Positions 1-12,666 of a stretch of DNA of 64,000 nt are shown piece by piece (the stretch's first letter is position 1; each line of letters starts with the position of its first letter). The notes under the pieces are model-generated. The model was not told the origin of the DNA and ran no database searches. It saw only the letters and a list, made by a program, of their open reading frames with translations. Source of the stretch: Loripinus fragilis. Its lineage: Eukaryota; Mollusca; Bivalvia; Lucinida; Lucinidae. Position numbers and translations under genes: made by a program. The stretch lies in NCBI GenBank assembly GCA_964019695.1, contig OZ026516.1, positions 97,340,368-97,404,367 of the forward strand. The letters run 5' to 3'.

Positions 1-245
1 GCTAAAATTTCAAGTATTTTAGGGAATGTCTGATGTATTCGGAGGTTATCAGTTAAAGCTTGGGCTGAGTTATAAACGAGCAAGAAGAAAAAAAGAACCA
101 TGTGAACTGGGGCGACAGGTCTAATGGATATGGGAAAAACGCATCTAGCATGCCTAGGTTAGCTTATTGTTTCTGACTTTAGGTGGCATAAATCTTACTT
201 CAAAATATAAATTTGAGAACACATTGTAGATTTAATATTCATATA
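1..245. other. No feature seen
   Basis: AT-rich single-copy-looking sequence; no exon, RNA gene or repeat recognised. A relic of MITE F follows (about 250-435). Confidence 0.5.
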
Positions 246-445
246 TTCGAAATGGCGGCGCTTGAGGAAACTGCGAAAGTAGACTTCAAACTTTGCATGC
301 GAACAAAGACGCTGACAATCCTGAGCATTCAAACAGACTGATAAGCGCCCTTGTTATTCGCGCTTTTGAATTGTATATAGTAATGAACCTAGCTTGTCTC
401 TTTAGTTGAGCAGGCTGGATTGAGCCTTCCCTGATCACCAATCTT

Positions 446-619
446 ATACCACCTTTACCAACTTTAGCATGAAACATCACTTGATGTGCAAGGTCTACAC
501 TGATGTAGGTGGTATAAAATAGTTATACCATGGGTTGTCCACCTGTTCGTAAGATAATCCACTCGCTTAAGCTCGTGGATTATCTCCACGTACAGGCGGA
601 CAACCCATGGTATAACTAT
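446..619. repeat. Inverted-repeat element C, copy 1
   Basis: A hairpin (AGTTATACCATGGGTTGTCC with complement ending GGTATAACT, 520-619) holds an inner pair AAGATAATCCACTCG/GTGGATTATC. A flank (TACCACCTTTACCAACTTTA) is shared with copies at 22224 and 24594. Confidence 0.82.
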
Positions 620-1085
620 TACTTATTGCTTTGCACATTGTGCCCTCTTACCTTCATCTACGCTTTTTCAGGACGAAAACATGAAGCTACATGTACCGGA
701 GTGATATCCATGTATGATACTGTCGGAGAGTACATGAGGGTTAATTCATAGGCCGTCACTCAGGAAGTTTAACAAGTTAATTTGCCAACACCTGTCAATC
801 AAATGGACACGACCCTGGTCCACTTAAAAATGCAAAATTTGCTGTAATTTATCTGCAACATTAGTATTCTTATCTTCACATTTTGACTACTATTTTTGTT
901 GTAATTGGGACATGCTATCAGAGAACCAGTTTATGCATTTTGGACAAGAAATACGCAGATCAGCATACGTAAATGCCTCGGAGACAGTAACAAAGTCATA
1001 ACCCGTGTAGTTTAACCCTTATAACGACCCTATTTTGTCTTGAAAATGTCGTCTGTTATTTGTTTCCGTCTTATGCATATATTTT

Positions 1086-1187
1086 AAGTGCATTGACTCC
1101 TGTGGGAGTTGAACCCACAAATGCGGCGTGTGCGCCTATCCAGCATTGCAACGTCTGACATCCTTAACCATTACACCACCGAGGCAT
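1086..1187 (-). mobile_element. tRNA-like SINE head, different family
   Basis: The minus strand has an A-box-like TGGTGTAATGGTTAAGG and a B-box-like GTGGGTTCAACTCCCAC. The ends do not pair as a tRNA acceptor stem and there is extra sequence between the boxes, so it is read as a tRNA-derived SINE rather than a tRNA gene. Confidence 0.6.
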
Positions 1188-1339
1188 CCCCATCCCCCAA
1201 AAGGATGCTCAAGTGTTTCTGTACACTTCAGACGAGATTTTATCTGGAAGCAAACAATATGTACCCTGATCAGACCATTCCCAAGTGACCAGTCGGATCG
1301 GGGTCCATATTGTATACAGTATAGGATAACTAAGAGCAG

Positions 1340-1800
1340 ACGAGAGGCGCAGACGACAAAACTTGAGGTTTTATTTAGCTCTGACTATCTGTTTCATCAT
1401 AATGCGTTAATTTGGTTATATTGTTTCTCTATGATGATACATTGCAATAGTTAAGAATCCTCCATGCGAGCTTAACATGTTTTATGCTTCAATAACAGCA
1501 GAATCTAGGGCAAAGATTTAGTACCAGTAAAATGCATTTAAGCCACCCCCAGTGGTTTTGGCTGCCGTTGGTTCTGTTGTTGTTGATTAGTTGTTTATTG
1601 TTACTCCCATTGAGGTATTCTGTAATTGTTCTATGTTTTGTTGTTCGTTACTTTGTGTCCAGCTCTAGTTTTTCTATCATCTTGATGTGGATGAGAGAAA
1701 TGGTTACTTTGCTTTGTTTGTCTTCCTGGTGTCTAGTGATTGTTTTGTGGCTCTGCCTCACGATGCCACGGGTTGTGACCTTACTCACTTACTTTTTTTT
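1340..1800 (+). mobile_element. LINE 3' tail, truncated copy
   Basis: Starts near AAACTTGAGGTTTTATTTAG and includes GCTTCAATAACAGCAGAATC and the GGTTTTGGCTGCCGTTGG block. It ends near TTACTCACTTAC. Same order of landmarks as the 49-kb copy. The 96-codon ORF inside is a by-product of the tail. Confidence 0.75.
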
Positions 1801-1985
1801 ATTACTTGCGACCAAAGAGTAAATGCACACAGTTTCTAAATCCAAGGTTCGAGCCTGTCGCTGTTACCTGAGTCGCCAGATCGCATCAGCAATGCTCGAT
1901 GAATGAATCTGCACTTGTGATAAGTAATTGTTTGTGTCGATGTTTACGTCCTAGTCAACCATTTTTCAATTATGTTGTGACGCTT

Positions 1986-2116
1986 TGTTGAACCAGTACC
2001 AAGCAGAGGATAATGGGTCTTGCTCAAGGACACAGCGCAGTGCATCGGCGAGACTCGAATCAGCGATCCGTCTATTTAAAGTCTAACACCGTACCACTGA
2101 GCCACTGCGCTCATCT
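1986..2116 (-). mobile_element. tRNA-derived SINE copy (same family as 30.2 kb)
   Basis: Minus strand: GAGCGCAGTGGCTCAGTGGT at the head, CTGTGTCCTTGAGCAAGACC in the body, GTACTGGTTCAAC at the end. Confidence 0.8.
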
Positions 2117-2576
2117 AAAATACAGTTATACCATTTTTGTTCGCCACTTTTTATATACTACCTGCATCAATGTAGACCTAAAATATTTCGAGATGTGCTG
2201 TGCTAAAGACGGGTAAGGGTAGAACAATGGTACCAATTGCATAGCTGCAGAACATCCTATAAATGTTATTGCAGACATTTTCTTATTATAAGTGTAACTT
2301 GATATTTTATCTACTTCCATATGTTGTGTGATTGAGCAGCGGAGGCTCTGGTGATACTTTGCATCAGTGCAGGCTCGTCCCACATGATCTAGTACTATAA
2401 GTGTAAAAGTTCGCATTAACAAAGTCAGGTTTTCTCGCGTCGAGGCCTATTTTACAAACACCACTTACTTTCGTGCTACATAGGATCGTAGACAGATGCA
2501 GATCCTTTTTGGCTTGTGTAAATGCTTTACGCCCCAGTTAAATTTTTTCAGTCATTTTTCATTTCCTTTCTTCCTG

Positions 2577-2695
2577 GTTTGACCAGTACTAAGAAGAGGA
2601 TAAAGTCTCTTGCTCAAGGACACAACACAGTGCTTCCGGCGAGTCTCGAACTACATTTAGCGACCGTTCAACTGACTCAATGCGCTCCTCTACAG
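2577..2695 (-). mobile_element. tRNA-derived SINE copy, diverged
   Basis: Minus strand GAGCGCATTGAGTCAGTTGA at the head and GTGTCCTTGAGCAAGAGACT in the body. Same family as the 2.0- and 30.2-kb copies. Confidence 0.72.
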
Positions 2696-2730
2696 TAATT
2701 GTAAGAAATTGGCATGAAGAGACAAAATGT

Positions 2731-2955
2731 GATTTCCAACAATGTGACATTTTGACAAGGGTAGACTCAGACGAGCCTGTGCAGTCTCCTTTTCAGCTTA
2801 GAAACTCCAAATGGTGTTTAGTCAGTAGCTTTACAGTCATAGAATATGCAAGCGACTAGCAAAGGCTCTGATCAGACTGCGTGTAAGCACAGGCTGGTCT
2901 GAGCCTTTGCTGGTCGCGCATACCACATTGTTGGAAATCTTATGCCACGGCTCAT
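2731..2955. mobile_element. MITE B, copy 1
   Basis: GATTTCCAACAATGTG at the left and CACATTGTTGGAAATC at the right. Inside are GTAGACTCAGACGAGCCTGT and a GATCAGACTGCG hairpin. About 225 bp; five copies in the window. Confidence 0.83.
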
Positions 2956-3749
2956 ATCAAAATGATGTCTATTTCGCAATATTTTGCACATTACGCTGGG
3001 TAGATATAACCAAATGCATAGGCATGTAATCATTATCACATAAAGCATGGGTACTCGTTTTATAGCGTGGTAGACACTTTAACATGCGTAAAGTGTAATC
3101 TCGCTGCTACTTTTTGGGCATCTGGAAGCAGGGGAAAGCAATGTAAAGCCAACGAACTACTATAGTTGAATTTGGTATTTCTAAGGGTTTTTACTCAGTT
3201 AAAATCTTGTAAAATATGCCGAGAGATTCATTAGGCAATATCACCAACAGGAGATTGGGTTCTTATCGCATATGCGCAAAAGCCTCCTTTAAAAGACCAT
3301 GCTGGTGTAGTAAGCGGGATAAGAGGTCTATTCTTGTGTCCGAACCTTTCTATGCTTCAAAACTTTGCACATTCGAGACTGAGCGTATGCGTATAATCGT
3401 CTGAGAATTCGCAACACGCCGATACAATAAGCAATGGCATAACCAGAACGCTGAAAAAGTTATGCACATCAAAGGGAGACTACTGAATTAAGCAGCGATT
3501 CTCTTCAATTGTGCCCCGTTTCAAAATAGGAACTTCTCTTAAAGGAAAGAATTTACTCCAAGAGGGAGCGAATTATTTTCTTTACGAGAAGTTTCTTAAG
3601 AGTATGGAAAATCACTTTTACCACATTAGGTTACCTCCCTTAAATGCTACTTTTCTATTATGCACGTGCGTAGGCTGCGTAATGAGAGCTACGCCAATGA
3701 TAAGTACCAAAATCTCGTGTCCTGGTCCATGTACTTCACAACCATAATT

Positions 3750-3998
3750 GAGCCGTGGCATGTGATTTACAACAATGTGGCATTTTGACAAGTGTAGACT
3801 CTGACGAGCCTGTGCAGCCTCCTTTTTTTAGCTTAGAAACTGCAAATACTGTTCGGTCAGTAGCGTTAACTTAATAACAACCATAAAATATGCAAGCGAC
3901 TAGCAGGGCTCTGATCAGACTGCGCGTATGCGCAGACTGATCTGAGACTTTGTTGGTCGCACATACCACATTGTTGGAAATCTCATGTCGCGGCTCAT
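3750..3998. mobile_element. MITE B, copy 2
   Basis: Outer GAGCCGTGGCATG and CATGTCGCGGCTC extend the inverted ends. The inside is as in copy 1. Confidence 0.83.
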
Positions 3999-4510
3999 AT
4001 ATTCGGTATATCAAAATGTCTCGACTAGACAATTTGTCTTCGGGTTTCCGACAAAGCGAGACTCAAACTAGTCTCCTTAGCTATAGAGACTAGCTAGAAC
4101 ATTATAACAAGTCTAGATATGATACCTTCTAATAAGCGTATACCAAAGGTGCTTATCAGACTGCGCAGATGCAAACCCACTCGCGCAAACCCACTCGCGC
4201 CGATGTCTTAATATCAGAGTCATAGCATTATGTAAGAAGTTGGACAATAACTAAAGACAACTACAAAAATCAAACAGGCACATTATTTTTCCATTAGATT
4301 ACACATATTAAAAAATCTAGAGTATCTTAACCCAGATCATTCAGCAAGACTGTTCATTAAAAGGTTGAAGGTGTAAATGTTAAAAATAATTCAGAAAATA
4401 AAAACAAACCAACAAATAAAATTTGCTTTTAGTATAAATTACAGAAATACACAACAGTAAATTTTGTTTGTAATATATAAAAAGATAAGAAATTATATGA
4501 CAAATCAATT

Positions 4511-4758
4511 ATAATTGGGCCACAACGCGAGAAAACCTGTCTTCGGGGGTTTGCGAAAAACAAAGGCGCAGTCCAGACTGCGCATTCGCGCAGTCTGATC
4601 AGCGCCTTTGTTATTCGCTTATTAGAAAGTATCATATCTAAACTTGCTACAAGCAAATTACAATTTTCTAGCAAATCTCTGTAGCTGAGGAGACTGGTTT
4701 GAATCTCGCTTTGTCGGAAACCCGGAAGACAGGTTTTGTCGCGTCGCGGCCCAATTAT
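4511..4758. mobile_element. MITE F, copy 1
   Basis: Ends ATAATTGGGCCACAACGCGA and CGCGTCGCGGCCCAATTAT are inverted. Inside is a hairpin around GCGCATTCGCGCAGTCTGAT (4583-4603), and CTTGCTAC. Confidence 0.82.
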
Positions 4759-4778
4759 GTCATATCAATATATTAATA

Positions 4779-5330
4779 GACTTTTCGCTTACTGTAAAGG
4801 CGGCAACTTTAATATTCATCGGCTATTTCATCCCCTAAGGAAGGGAAATAATGTAAGGTTTTTATTTATAATTTGGTAAAGAGTTAATAAGCTTTTTGAG
4901 CCGCGAAAACGTGCGTGCTTTTCATGGAATTCCTAACCGTATACACACTGAACTCACATTTATTAAACCTTAAAGCGCATAATCACAAACTGTATGTTTT
5001 TTGTCGTCCACTAAACTATTTGATGCCCCATAGATAAACAGTGTGGACCCAGATCAGACTGCTCCTGTAGGAGCAGTCTGATCTGGGTCCACAATATTTT
5101 CATCTATGCTTATCATAGTATGTTAAATAGACATTTTCAGATGTAGTTATTTAGCTGGCGTTTTAAGGAATAAATAATGAGTTTTGCGTCTATACTAAGG
5201 TAATGACGCAAGATGATGCGGTTACTTTTGAATAAAATCACGCCTCATTTTCAGGTTTTACCTATATCTAAGGATGACCAGTTCTAATTACGCATTCATG
5301 AGGTGCCGCCTTTACAGTAACCAAAAAGTC
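4779..5330. mobile_element. MITE D, copy 1
   Basis: Inverted ends GACTTTTCGCTTACTGTAAA-GGCGGC and its complement (about 27 bp). The centre holds a near-perfect hairpin of 25-bp arms (5042-5093; core CCAGATCAGACTGCTCCT). A second copy is at 6156. Confidence 0.85.
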
Positions 5331-5699
5331 ATATAATATAATGCAATGGTCTACATGTTTTTGCTTGATAAAGATTTAAATCAAGAACTGACTTTAGGTT
5401 GACTACATTTCACTTTGCTAAAAATATGACTTGTTCAGAATAACAATTGTATACATGCTTAGCGTAGACCAGGCTTTTTGTAAAAGCTTAAACTTGTTAT
5501 AGACTTACTACTGTTGTAGTTATGCTTATAAATCATGAGTTCTCTCTCTTCCATGTTTTCTATCAAAGTAATTATAGAGAAATGAATAATTAGGCTGGCA
5601 TTGTCGAGGCTATAAAAGCCCTAAACAAAAGAAGTTGCATTTCAAAAATAATATAATTGTAATATATAATAATTCCGTTATAAATGAATTACATTAGAA

Positions 5700-6117
5700 A
5701 ACATGTTTTAACTCTTTGAGTGCTGGATCAAAATGCTCAGACAGGAAAGCATGTGATAACAAAATATTCCTGAGCAGACTGCTCCTAGAAGCGCAGTCTG
5801 ATCAGGGATCATTTGTTTGCCTTCTCCAGTAGATAGCTTATTGTTATAAGCCCTTTGAGTGCCCACAAAAATTCTCCGCAAAATGTCGTCTGCCAAAGTC
5901 AGTATAGAGTCGGACAGTGTAGACATAGATTAGACTGCATCTACAGTAGCAGACTGATCTTGGTCAACACTGTTAGTCGATGATGCTTTTAAAATGTCAT
6001 GCAGATGACAAGACAGTCTGCATTTGTTGTGATTGGCACTTTAATGGTTAGAATGGATTGGTTCAGATAATTATTGGGACTATTCCAGTTTCGAACTTCA
6101 ACAGTCAAAGAGTTAAT
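5700..6117. mobile_element. MITE E, copy 1 (TTAACTCTTTGAG ends)
   Basis: TTTTAACTCTTTGAGTGC at the left and AGTCAAAGAGTTAA at the right are inverted. Two inner hairpins: AGCAGACTGCTCCT/GCGCAGTCTGATC (5772-5812) and a second at 5926-5970. Contains GTCGTCTGC. Related pieces at 19300-19545 (TTAACCCTTAACGCG to CTTTAAGGGTT) and 22845-23010. Confidence 0.65.
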
Positions 6118-6155
6118 CTTTAAGGCATGAATGTGAGTTTCTACGTGTATTAATA

Positions 6156-6664
6156 GACTTTTCGCTTACTGTAAAGGCGGCAACTTTAATATTCATATCT
6201 GGGCGTGATTCGGCTATTTCAACTGCTAAGGAAGGGAATTCAGGTTCTATTTATAATTTGGTGAAGAATTAATCAGTTGTTTGAGCCGCGCAAACGTGCG
6301 TTTATTTCATGAAAATCCTAACCGTATACAAACTGAACTCACATTTATTAACTCCTAGAGCGCATAATCACATGTGTCGTCCACTAAAATATTTGAAGCC
6401 TCATAGACAACAGTGTGGACCCAGATCAGACTGCTCCTGCAGGAGCAGTCTGATCTGGGTCCACAATGTTTGCCTCTATGCTTGTGTTAAATAGACATTT
6501 TCAGATGCAGTTATTTTGCTAAATAATGTGTGAGGTAATGGCGCAAGATGATACAGTTACTTTAGAATAAAACCACGCCTCATTTTCAATTTTTACCTAT
6601 GTCTAAGGTTGACCAGTCCTAATTTCGCATACACGAGGTGCCGCCTTTACAGTTAGCAAAACAT
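6156..6664. mobile_element. MITE D, copy 2, abutting BRI3-like 3' end
   Basis: Same ends and same central hairpin (6414-6464) as the copy at 4779. It begins 43 bp beyond the BRI3-like stop codon (minus strand). On that strand it supplies AATAAA at 6349-6344 and 6306-6301, possible poly(A) signals. Confidence 0.83.
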
Positions 6665-6707
6665 CATATTGTAGCAATCAATTTCTATTCCCCCCTCCCT
6701 CCCCTTT

Positions 6708-6839
6708 TTATCCAAATCTAGCCCCACAGTTAGCACACTTTTTCTCCATCAAAAGGAAACAGCAGAGGATTCCAAGTGGAAAGAACCAAATAGCTAAACA
6801 GATCCCACACACTGTGAAACTGTCCTCAATCACTCCGCC
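6708..6839 (-). CDS. BRI3-like: BRI3-like coding exon 3 (membrane segment, C-terminal Cys pair)
   Basis: The acceptor TTATTACAG ends at 6840 and the stop TAA is at 6710-6708. The exon encodes GGVIEDSFTVCGICLAIWFF, then PLGILCCFLLMEKKCANCGA, then RFG and stop. This is the most conserved part of BRI3 proteins: a VIED/VLED motif, one hydrophobic helix with Cys, and a closing Cys-x-x-Cys-Gly. A MITE (see 6156-6664) begins only 43 bp after the stop, so the 3' UTR and poly(A) site are probably inside it. Confidence 0.88.
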   Translation of the reverse strand, partial: GGVIEDSFTVCGICLAIWFFPLGILCCFLLMEKKCANCGARFG

Positions 6840-9800
6840 CTGTAATAAATGAATAAATAAAGACAGTATACACTGAATTCAATTCACTCAAAGGACCCCG
6901 ATCAGTCAGAATGGATTATTGCCCATAAATGGCCTGATAAAAGTTTCAAAGAAAATAATATTTTTCCCGTGGAAAATGTAGGTGGTCCAGCCCTCAAATT
7001 ATCCGCAAAAATGCTTTTCACTTTGGGCAAGTACTGATTAAAAATATGAGTTGAAAACTCTGTTTCTGCTATTCAATATATTGGAAATAGAAAACGTTTT
7101 AGGTGCCACCACTTCCACCCCTATTAGTCAAGCTAGGTTGTAGTTTTACATTACACAAATCACATAAAAATGACATGCTTGTTCAAATGGTGGAAGGCTG
7201 TCAAAAGGCTCAAAATAAAATTATTATCAAAGCTCTTTAGAAACTAATTTTGAACAAAATTGTGGCTTAAAGCTGCATAATCTGTAACTTTTGATATTTT
7301 CATTTTAAACATAATGTTTCTATATTTCAAGAACACAGGATAAATACTAAAATTCAGGTATACATTTTACCTTTAGCGTAATAATTAACAAATTATTAGT
7401 GCCAAAACAACAGCATTTATGTTAAAAATCAACTGTCTAGAATTATTGGAGGGACGCAAATAATTACAAACAAGAGAAAATACCCCTTTTTTTATAAGAT
7501 AATTCACTTTTTCATGCAGTTTTCAGCTGTAGAAATTAGATTTATTGTGACAACATAACTTTATTCTACTTTTGCAAATGATTTAAAAAGAAAATATTTC
7601 TTTTTGAAAATTGTTCATAGTTACAGAGTATGCAGCTTTAACATCTATTTATAATGGGATGTATACAGTATGTAGCTATGATACACCTCAGTGAACAGCC
7701 CCGACTAATTGAACTATAAGGCCTATGTTAAAAAATGTTTGTTTCATCCGACCCTACCTACCCATCAAAATGCACCTACCCAAATAATTTTATTACATAT
7801 TCAGCTGTCATAATTTATTTTCAGTTTGGGTAGCTACAGCAAATCTAATGCAGACTTATGTAAACGTTTATCTCAGTGTATTTTCAGGATTTAGAGGTAA
7901 ACAATACTGTGCTACAAGCCTACAATTTATCAACTGACCCATTGAAGAATGTGGTGATATTATTCTTATATATAAAATTGTGAAATGATCTGTAATTTAT
8001 CCATTTATCCGCCTAAGTCCTGACTCCAAAAAAGTAGACACCCACCTACCTACCCATTTTTTTCAGACTGACTTTGAAATATTTCAAATCATGGCCCAAA
8101 CAGAATAGGTATAATCTGTGTGCAGGACATTTACAGGTTAAAGTCAAAAGTTATTTACCGAAAACATTAAAATATTCTAGACCCAAAGTTCACGAAAAAA
8201 GCAACACTTTTATCTCAATTTTTATGTTGTAAACATTATATTTCCATGTATTTAGATGAATACCTGACAAAACCTTGACTCTTTACAAAAGAAAAAAAAG
8301 TCACAAAATATAGCCACCCCCTAAACCTTAAGGTCCTGGAATTTATATGCAATATTTTCTAAATATATTTATTTTGTTTTGTGCACTGAATGTCTAGTTT
8401 TAATTAAAGCACAGCAATGCAGTTGTCAATTATAAAGAATCGTAGACATATGCTGTCAAAATTTGGGCAGATTCATTAGGAGACTGTTCGAGGTCCTTAT
8501 CCGCTTAAGACATATATAGGCCAGCACACAAGATTTTGGTATTTATCGTTTAGCACAACCCCCCCCCCCCCAATAAAAGCCTATGCTGGCATATCCAGTT
8601 GGGTTGGAGGTTTGCATTTTGGTGTGAGTCTTCTTTCATACTGTGTGTATATGAGAAACGATGGTTCTAGCGAGACTGCGCGTATGTGCAGGTTCGCCTG
8701 TATATTCGCTGCACGCCTATGCGATAGTACAAAAATTTCATGTGGTGGCTCATAAATTTTGATAATATTTGACTATAAGAAATAAAACTGACAGCAGACT
8801 GCTTTCTCCCGAATGGAGTATATTAGAATGGCTCATCAGAAAAACAGGGATCCAAACTTTGAAATAAATTCTAAACCATTTATCTATTATAATGTAGCCC
8901 TTCAAATGGAACACCATTTGTTGGTAATAGCATTTAATCTAAAATGAAAATTTTAAACTTTTATTGGAGAAATATGTTTAAATCCAAAAACCCTATTTTT
9001 TTAAGTTTTCATTCATTTTCATAAATGCTGTGATATGATGTAATTTTAACATTCTTAATGGTGTATGCCTAATAATATTCTGGTCTAGTACTTTGAGCAA
9101 AACGGATCGCTGACTATCAGTTGAACATAAAGCAATGTATATACTAGCATAAAACAATTTACAGCAATGCTTCGGAGGTTTTAAATTTAGCTGCATATTA
9201 GTGTGTGTTGCTGTTCAGCAGCCTAGTTGACAATATTTCAGTTATTTCCAACCGTGTCACAAAGATAGTGACCAAAAAGAAAGGTACATGTAACATTTAT
9301 GTCTAATTCTAAAATAGCCATTTAATTTGGAAGCCCTTGGCCTAGCTATTCCATGCTTTTTAATCGCACCACTCCTATATGCCTGATGTAAGGACAACAG
9401 ACATACTTTTTCTATGATATAAAAACGGTAATGGTTTAAAATTATAAACTAAATGCTGCTGTTTGCGTGTTGATTATAGATGCCCATTCAGCTGTGATTT
9501 TATTGGTATTTTCATGAATGTGTCAGTCTATTTGTACGCTCGCACATACAGACACATGTACAAAATATACTTATAGGTAGAAAGATGGGAGCAGACAAAA
9601 ATATGGTGTTTGTTAGGCATTCAACGCAAAAATAACACATTATTCGTAGACCTGTATAAGCAGCTTGGAGTTCATTGTTCACCGTGATGTCTCCAATGAG
9701 ATAATCGCCTGCTTGTACTATCTAATAAGCATTTTATACATGAGCAAATACTGCAATCTCTATCCAGGGTGTATTGCATTGAGAGTACAAAAATGGGTAC

Positions 9801-12623
9801 TGAAAGGGTATTTTCATAACAGCAAAAACTAAGTTATTTATTTTTACAAGATATCAGAGCAGTAAGATTAATATCATTCTCCGCTGAAATTTAAATCAAG
9901 TTAGGGGTTTGTTATTTCTATGTCCATGCAAACTTACAATGTGAAGTAGCATTTATGTAAAATTTAAAAATGAAAAACTGTGTTCCGTTTGAAATGCAAC
10001 ACTACAGTAGTTCACAGGTATATCCTCTCAAGAGACAAGATACCTTCAATGACCTCTTTATGGCCCAAGGTACAGGTCTTTAATCGGCCTGCTATTATGA
10101 AATGGTAATGTTGAAAATCATTTGTGATACCCCTTTTGACTTGCCACCAATAATCAGGATTATTATATGACTGGGATGAATGGCCAAATCTTAAAGTCTA
10201 CCTGAATTCTGGTCTTAACTGGCGTACAGGGTGATATAAGATAAAACCCAGCTCAACTAGTTTACAGAAGTTAATATATTTTGACACTTTTCTTATTTAA
10301 CCCTATGGAGAGCTAAAAATGGCATGATGAGTATGAAGCATTAAATTGACATGATTAGTTGTTTTACTTCCCAACTGGTAAATTATAAAGACTTTCATTA
10401 ATCTTAAAGAGACTAAGTCTGCAACTATGAATATTTTTTGAAAATTTTTATTTTCTTTTAAATCATTTGCAAAAGCAGAATTAAGTTAAGTTTACACAAT
10501 AAATCTGTTCACTATAGCTGAAAACTGCATGGAAAAGTGAATTATCTTATAAAACAAGTGTTTTTCTCTTGTTGGTAATTATTTGCGTCATTCCAATAAT
10601 TATAGACAGTCAAGTTTTAACATAAATGCTGTTGTTTTGATACTGATAATTTGTAAAGATTGACGAAATTGTTAAAATCTATACGTAAATTTTAGTTTTT
10701 TACTGTGTTCTTGAAAAATAGAAAAATTATTTCAAAAATTACAAGATCAAAAGTTACAGACTATGCAGCTTTAACAATAGTTTTGCTTTAGCATTGTTTG
10801 TTCATTATTCTTTGTTTGAAGTGTAAAAAATGTGTTTTATGATAATATTTTACATTCCGCATTCAGAGAATTTATATACATTTCAAAATACAAAATAATA
10901 CATGTATTTGTTAAAATAATAGTTGCTAAAACTTGTGAAAAAGTCCTTAATCTAATATAATGTCGCAAAACTGGGACATTGCCAAACATTGAAGTTTATT
11001 ATACCTTATAATGAATATTCAGAATGTTCAGGTCTGATAAAAGTAAAACTATGGACGATTTAACTCGTCATAAATGTGTTAATCTGATTATCTCACTTGC
11101 TTATACTTACCCCACAAGCTCGACAACCTCCGGGGAGTACACCTGGTACTCCAGGCTGGCTCACGACAACCACACTGGATGTATTAGTTGGTGGTGGTCC
11201 ATACTGTGGTGCATAGCCTTGTTGTACTGGAGGTGGATACCCTGTCTGTCCTGGTGGTGGATAACCAGGCTGTCCTGGTGGTGGATAACCTGGCTGTCCT
11301 GGTGGTGGATAACCAGGCTGGCCCGGTGGGGGATAACCCTGCTGTGCAGGTGGTGCATACCCTAGAAAAACATAAAAATAATTTAAAGCTCATATAAAGG
11401 TACTGCAGTAAAACCTGTGTAAACGGTCACTCACAAATGGACAAAACACATATCTTAATGACAAATGCTAACGTTATGAACGTCGAAAGTATTGCAGAAT
11501 GCTCTCTTTGGAGCATTCTGCAATAATTTTGACCTGCATTAAGAGATAATTATTCTTGAAAAACAATTTTTGGTCTTTTTGAGAGTGGTCGTCTTACACA
11601 AGTCTTACTGTATGTCTAACAGGTAGGGAAATAACGTGTTTTTTGTGATGGACACTGCATTCTTTCCATTATTAATATGCATTTTCTCTTATATTTTTAT
11701 ACAATCGTATACCACATTTAGCATATATTTCGAATCGTTTGATACCATATGTTTCCACTTTGAAAAAAACACACTCTTTCAGAAAATTTCCAGCCAGACC
11801 GTCTGTGCAGTACACCGGCATGCAATCTCAGTCCACTATCTGTCCACTAGGAAAACACCATTTTCATGTCGAAAGTATTGCAGGATGCTTCACCTTGAGC
11901 ATTATGCAATGCTTTTGACCTGCACTCAGCCATAATTAGTCTTGAAAACCAAATTTTGGTTTTTTTAGAGTGGCCGTTTTACACTTGTTTTCCTGTATTA
12001 TAAACCATTAGCTGATAATCGTAGATTTAGCGTATGTCCTTCTAGCATTTGTTTAAAAAGATTTGAAATATATTCAGGCAACATAATATGTCAAAAGCGC
12101 TTTATCTAAATTCAACCGACCTGGTACTGAGAGCCAACCCAAATCCGTAAACATGTCAACAGATGGAGTACCGTAGTTTGCGTGCAAAATGATACGAGCA
12201 ACGCGTTTTTGTAATTTATTTAGGCGCTCAATGTTTGTCCCTGAGGCTGCACTCCGTATTACAGAACCATAATCTAATATATGGGAGAATATAACTTTGG
12301 TAGACAAGTTTTTGGACATTTGTAGGTACATGTGTAGCTGGGTGGCGCAAAATGAAATTTCTATGCGATGCGAGAGCACATAAATAGTTTATATGAGGAG
12401 ATCAAGTAAGAGAAGATTCTTTTTTGACACGCTTTCTATGTTTTCGACACCTGCTTGTATGCAAAGTGGACAAGATTATTCTTTTCTTTTTCTTGTCCTG
12501 ATGAGCACGCTAGAAGTTTTCTTCATATGAATATTCATTTTGTTTTGCTTGCTCCATTTTTGAATATTACCAAATTCAGTTTGCCGATTGTCTTCAATTA
12601 TATCAATGTTGTTGTTGTTGCAG

Positions 12624-12666
<43 letters not shown>

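Noticed and set aside
1086..1187. tRNA gene on the minus strand
   Set aside because: Internal promoter boxes are present but the acceptor stem does not pair; read as a SINE head.
1532..1822. 96-codon hydrophobic ORF (possible membrane protein)
   Set aside because: It lies inside a LINE 3' tail, and the same stretch recurs in other tails with stops and frameshifts.
11188..11397. ORFs with repeated VLVVDNQA or WWWIT units on the plus strand
   Set aside because: They are antisense and off-frame readings of the BRI3-like exon 2 repeats; splice sites and family match support the minus strand.
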